From Clostridia bacterium (GTDB lineage Bacteria > Bacillota > Clostridia > Acetivibrionales > DSM-2933): DNA of 35,108 nucleotides. The notes beneath the pieces were generated by a model. That model saw nothing but the letters and a program-made list of their open reading frames with translations, was not told the origin of the DNA and did no database searches. Location: positions 1 through 35,108 of the forward strand of contig JAOABQ010000102.1 in NCBI GenBank assembly GCA_026418275.1. The letters are read 5' to 3'. This document shows, one piece after another, positions 32,803-35,108 of this stretch. The translations under genes were made by a program, and so were the position numbers. Within the stretch, counting starts at the first letter, position 1. Every line of letters starts with the position of its first letter.

Positions 32803-33558
32803 CTAATGGAATATTTCAGTCTTTCCTTCATCGAATAAACCCAAAAGTATTTCTTCCAGGTTGTTCTTGTCATAGTTATGTAAAAGCTCCTCTACAGTAC
32901 CTATTGAGCTTATTTTCCCTTTATTTATTATGGCAATCCGGTCGCAGAGTGATTCCATTTCATCAATGTAATGGCTTGTGAAAACCACGGTAGAGCCCTT
33001 GTCCCGTATATCCTTTACAGCATCCAGTATGTATTTTCTCGATTGAATATCTACACCCACGGTAGGCTCATCCATTATCAGCAATTCCGGCTGATGAAGC
33101 AGCGAGACAGCTATATTCAATCTTCTTTTCATTCCGCCCGAATAGGTCTCCACCCTGTCTTTGGCTCTGTCTTCAAGCCGCACTATCTCCAGAACCTCAT
33201 TTATTCTTTTTTTACGTTCGCCGCCTGTAAGTCCGTATATACCTGCCCAGAACTTCAGATTATCAAGCCCGGAAAGCATAGGGTATAGAGCAATGTCTTG
33301 GGGCACAAAACCAATACTTTTCTTTATTTTAGCTGCCTGACGGGTCACACTGAGTCCCTTAACCAAAATATCCCCTGCAGTGGGTTTGCAAAGGGTAGTC
33401 AATACGGCTATAAATGTAGATTTTCCCGCACCGTTTGGGCCCAGAAGGCCGAATATTTCCTTGTCAAAAATATCGAAGTCAAGCTTGTCAAGAGCAGTTA
33501 GCCGCCCGAATTTTTTCGTGAGATCCCTGACTTCTACTATACATGCTTTTCCCATCAT
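32803..33558 (-). CDS. ABC transporter ATP-binding protein
   Basis: A 251 aa ABC ATPase with all motifs: Walker A GPNGAGKST (K46), Q-loop VPQD, signature YSGGMKRRL (138-146), Walker B LLIMDEP (D162, E163) and the switch His in TSHY. It is of the DRA/CcmA type, which pairs with ABC-2 permeases. It is the first gene of a four-gene operon that also holds an outer protein and two permeases. The start is ATG 33558 (a second ATG follows at once); the ribosome binding site is modest (GGAAG about ten bases upstream). Confidence 0.92.
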   Translation of the reverse strand: MMGKACIVEVRDLTKKFGRLTALDKLDFDIFDKEIFGLLGPNGAGKSTFIAVLTTLCKPTAGDILVKGLSVTRQAAKIKKSIGFVPQDIALYPMLSGLDNLKFWAGIYGLTGGERKKRINEVLEIVRLEDRAKDRVETYSGGMKRRLNIAVSLLHQPELLIMDEPTVGVDIQSRKYILDAVKDIRDKGSTVVFTSHYIDEMESLCDRIAIINKGKISSIGTVEELLHNYDKNNLEEILLGLFDEGKTEIFH

Positions 33559-33603
33559 CGCACCGCTTCTTCCGATTTCTATAATTTATATTCAACCATA
33601 TAT

Positions 33604-33646
33604 GTTGCGAAAATGATTTCACGCGGATAAATTTGATTTTCGCAAC
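33604..33646. promoter_or_regulatory. Inverted repeat upstream of the ABC operon
   Basis: TTGCGAAAAT and ATTTTCGCAA are perfect arms (11 bp with the flanking G-C) about 20 bases apart, 45-90 bases upstream of the ATPase start. The spacing suits a regulator operator or a leader hairpin. Confidence 0.45.
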
Positions 33647-33752
33647 GTTAAACCAATGTAATAGAAATGCTGGGTAAAATCCTTATTGCATTTTATATAG
33701 CATAAGAGAATAATTAATATTATTCTATCATATGCAATTCTATAATTAAACT

Positions 33753-33823
33753 TGGACAAAATTAAAAGGATTTTACAGTATATGCTGAGCATGCACCGAA
33801 AATCCTATATGTTTTAATTTTGT
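33753..33823 (-). terminator. Nested stem-loop, probable terminator of the small membrane protein gene
   Basis: AGGATTTT/AAAATCCT encloses ATGCT/AGCAT, and outside it AAAATTAAAA pairs with TTTTAATTTT. On the minus strand the stem is followed by TTTTAATTTTG. It lies about 130 bases past the stop at 33947; two more small hairpins (CCAATG/CATTGG and GGAGC/GCTCC) lie between, so this untranslated stretch may be a structured RNA. Confidence 0.5.
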
Positions 33824-33946
33824 TATGGTTAAAACCATATTGTAAACCGCCTGCCAATGTTCCATTGGATTCCTTGGAGCCATGCTCCACCCATAAAAGT
33901 TTTTAAGTTACTTAATATAGGTAAATAGTTTCTTAATCTATGTATG

Positions 33947-34294
33947 TTAAATAACCTTGGTTATCAGAAAAATCAGTAATACAATACTGCCTATCAGTGC
34001 TGCATTTATAAAGGTATTTGTCATAATCCTTCTTTTCTTTGGACTGCGGGTTTCCTTGGGAGTAACCTTCTGTGCATCCTGCACTTTATTTTGCTTGATA
34101 TAGTCATTTATTATTAATTCTGCTTCCTTCAGCAGGTAGTCATTTTCCTTTTTCCTGTTTTTAGCCTGCGTTTCCGGTGAAGCCTTTGTATTTTTAGGGC
34201 TTGGGTCACATTTTAGTATCAAAATTGCTTCTTCAATTATATTTGAAGGTATATCCTTTATGACAACTATCCTTTTTGTGTTTCCATTTACCAT
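33947..34294 (-). CDS. Small C-terminally anchored membrane protein
   Basis: A 115 aa protein of unknown function. A short folded head (KRIVVIKDIPSNIIEEAILIL) is followed by a long charged linker rich in Lys, Glu and Pro (about 30-88), a basic KKRR and one C-terminal transmembrane helix (about 95-114, INAALIGSIVLLIFLITKVI). The layout suggests a cytoplasmic head tethered to the membrane. It follows spoIIE on the same strand after a terminator. The start is ATG 34294, with GGAGGG six bases upstream. Confidence 0.65.
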   Translation of the reverse strand: MVNGNTKRIVVIKDIPSNIIEEAILILKCDPSPKNTKASPETQAKNRKKENDYLLKEAELIINDYIKQNKVQDAQKVTPKETRSPKKRRIMTNTFINAALIGSIVLLIFLITKVI

Positions 34295-34368
34295 ATAAAC
34301 CCTCCAGGGTATGTTTATTCAAGGGTAGTTTATGTTAAAACTGTGGGAATTATACATAAGGAAGGAGA

Positions 34369-34417
34369 AAGGGGAAAAATGAATAAAAAGCACTGCTTTT
34401 TATTCATTTTTCCCCTT
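34369..34417 (-). terminator. Terminator of spoIIE
   Basis: A perfect 22-bp stem (34369-34390 with 34396-34417) around CACTG, with AAGGGGAAAAATG at one end and CATTTTTCCCCTT at the other. It begins 12 bases past the spoIIE stop. Confidence 0.8.
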
Positions 34418-34428
34418 AAACCCCTTAT

Positions 34429-35089
34429 TTAAATTCCTTCCCAAATCTTTGCGACAAGGACTGTCATATCATCGATGGGTACGCTGTTGCAGTTCTTATA
34501 GGCTTCATCCATTATCAGATCGGCAATTTCCTGCGGATTTCTGCTCCTGATTCCGTTAATCAATGCTCTCAGCTCCCCTTCGGCATCTTCATAACCTTTA
34601 AAGGAGTCCACAACTCCGTCGGTCATCATGATTATGAAATCTCCGCTTTTGACTTTTTTATGCACAAGCTCCAGCTCTACGTTGCTTAATATACCCACAG
34701 GCAGTGAAACGGATTTTATCAAATCCACACTATCATCCCTTTTTATGAATGTAGATACCGCGCCTATTTTAACGAATTCAACTTCCCCGCTGAACAAGTC
34801 TATAACCGAAAGATCAATGGTTGAAAAGGTCTCATCACTGGATTTCAGCACAAAGATCGAATTTATAAGCTTTACCGCTATATCCTTGTCGAAGCCCGAC
34901 TCCATGAACTGTTCAAGAAGGCTTATGGTAGCCCTGCTCTGGGTTGCGGCCTTCTGCCCCGAACCCATCCCATCGCTCAAAGCCAATATGTACTTGCCGT
35001 CACCTGTACTCATGAAGGTATAGTTATCCCCCGAAACCATACCATCGTATTTGGACAGCCTGGCGATACCCGTCGTCACCCTGTAGGCC
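34429..35089 (-). CDS. spoIIE: Stage II sporulation protein E, C-terminal phosphatase part (contig-truncated)
   Basis: The visible 219-220 residues are the PP2C-like phosphatase domain of SpoIIE. They carry VTTGIARLSKYDGMVSGDNY, ALSDGMGSGQKAA with the metal-binding Asp, TIDLSVIDLFSGEVEFVKIG, LPVGIL and MMTDGVVDS. SpoIIE dephosphorylates the anti-anti-sigma factor SpoIIAA in the forespore and so frees sigma-F. The membrane-spanning N-terminal half, expected to be several hundred residues, lies off the contig. The first six residues of the apparent frame, MCIRDR, come from the sequencing adapter and are not protein. Confidence 0.9.
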
Positions 35090-35108
35090 CTGTCTCTTAT
35101 ACACATCT
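35090..35108. other. Tn5/Nextera mosaic-end adapter contamination
   Basis: The last 19 bases are CTGTCTCTTATACACATCT, the Nextera transposase mosaic end. Read on the minus strand it yields the well-known artefact peptide MCIRDR. The genome sequence ends at about 35089. Confidence 0.95.

Overview
The window looks like a contig end from an AT-rich, endospore-forming member of the Clostridia. The signs are a 3'-truncated-by-contig spoIIE (phosphatase half) at the right edge, two tiny spore-type hydrophobic proteins at 3.5-3.8 kb, strong GGAGG-type ribosome binding sites, a DUF1638 gene and clostridial-style ABC-2 exporters. The last 19 bases are a Tn5/Nextera mosaic-end adapter, not genome. Gene starts were re-chosen from ribosome binding sites, so many differ from the longest reading frame.

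Layout. 0.2-4.6 kb is core-like: dusB, a PilZ protein, a DUF1638 protein followed by a structured small RNA, two 38-40 aa spore-type proteins and a DJ-1/PfpI protein. 4.69-25.3 kb is an island anchored on an intact tRNA-Arg(CCG) gene at 25,251-25,325 (minus strand). Copies of the 3' end of this tRNA lie in the same orientation at 4,691-4,708 (18 nt) and 9,965-10,012 (48 nt, one mismatch), and a decayed tRNA-Arg copy lies at about 5,526-5,597. The sequence therefore reads as tandem accretion of integrated elements. 25.6-35.1 kb returns to chromosomal genes: two unknown proteins around a YIP1-like membrane protein, a four-gene ABC exporter operon, a small membrane-anchored protein and spoIIE.

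The older module (4.69-9.96 kb) carries a VapBC-type toxin-antitoxin pair and a 1129 aa metallophosphoesterase-STAND NTPase-helical repeat protein that resembles an NLR-like defence sensor. It has no integrase of its own.

The younger element (9.965-25.30 kb, about 15.3 kb) has a tyrosine integrase next to the tRNA and repeated AGTCCAC boxes just inside both ends that look like integrase arm sites. It has a small phage-type replication module (Xre regulator, DnaD-like initiator, G39P-like helicase loader, ERCC4 nuclease, two small proteins) but no capsid, tail, portal or large terminase gene. It resembles a phage satellite or a satellite-like island. It carries two cargos. The first is an ABC-three-component conflict system (small protein, nuclease-like effector, winged-helix middle component, Rad50-like ATPase) followed by a DUF4365-HNH double nuclease. 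The second is a very AT-rich, tightly overlapping five-gene operon: GNAT, a Pycsar-effector-like membrane protein, an RNase Z-like metallo-beta-lactamase, a COG2187-like kinase and a miniature PEP-synthase-like ATP-grasp protein. I do not recognise this combination. It is the best candidate for an undescribed system: a membrane effector with an enzyme that could degrade a nucleotide signal, but with no recognisable cyclase. A less dramatic alternative is a small-molecule modification cassette.
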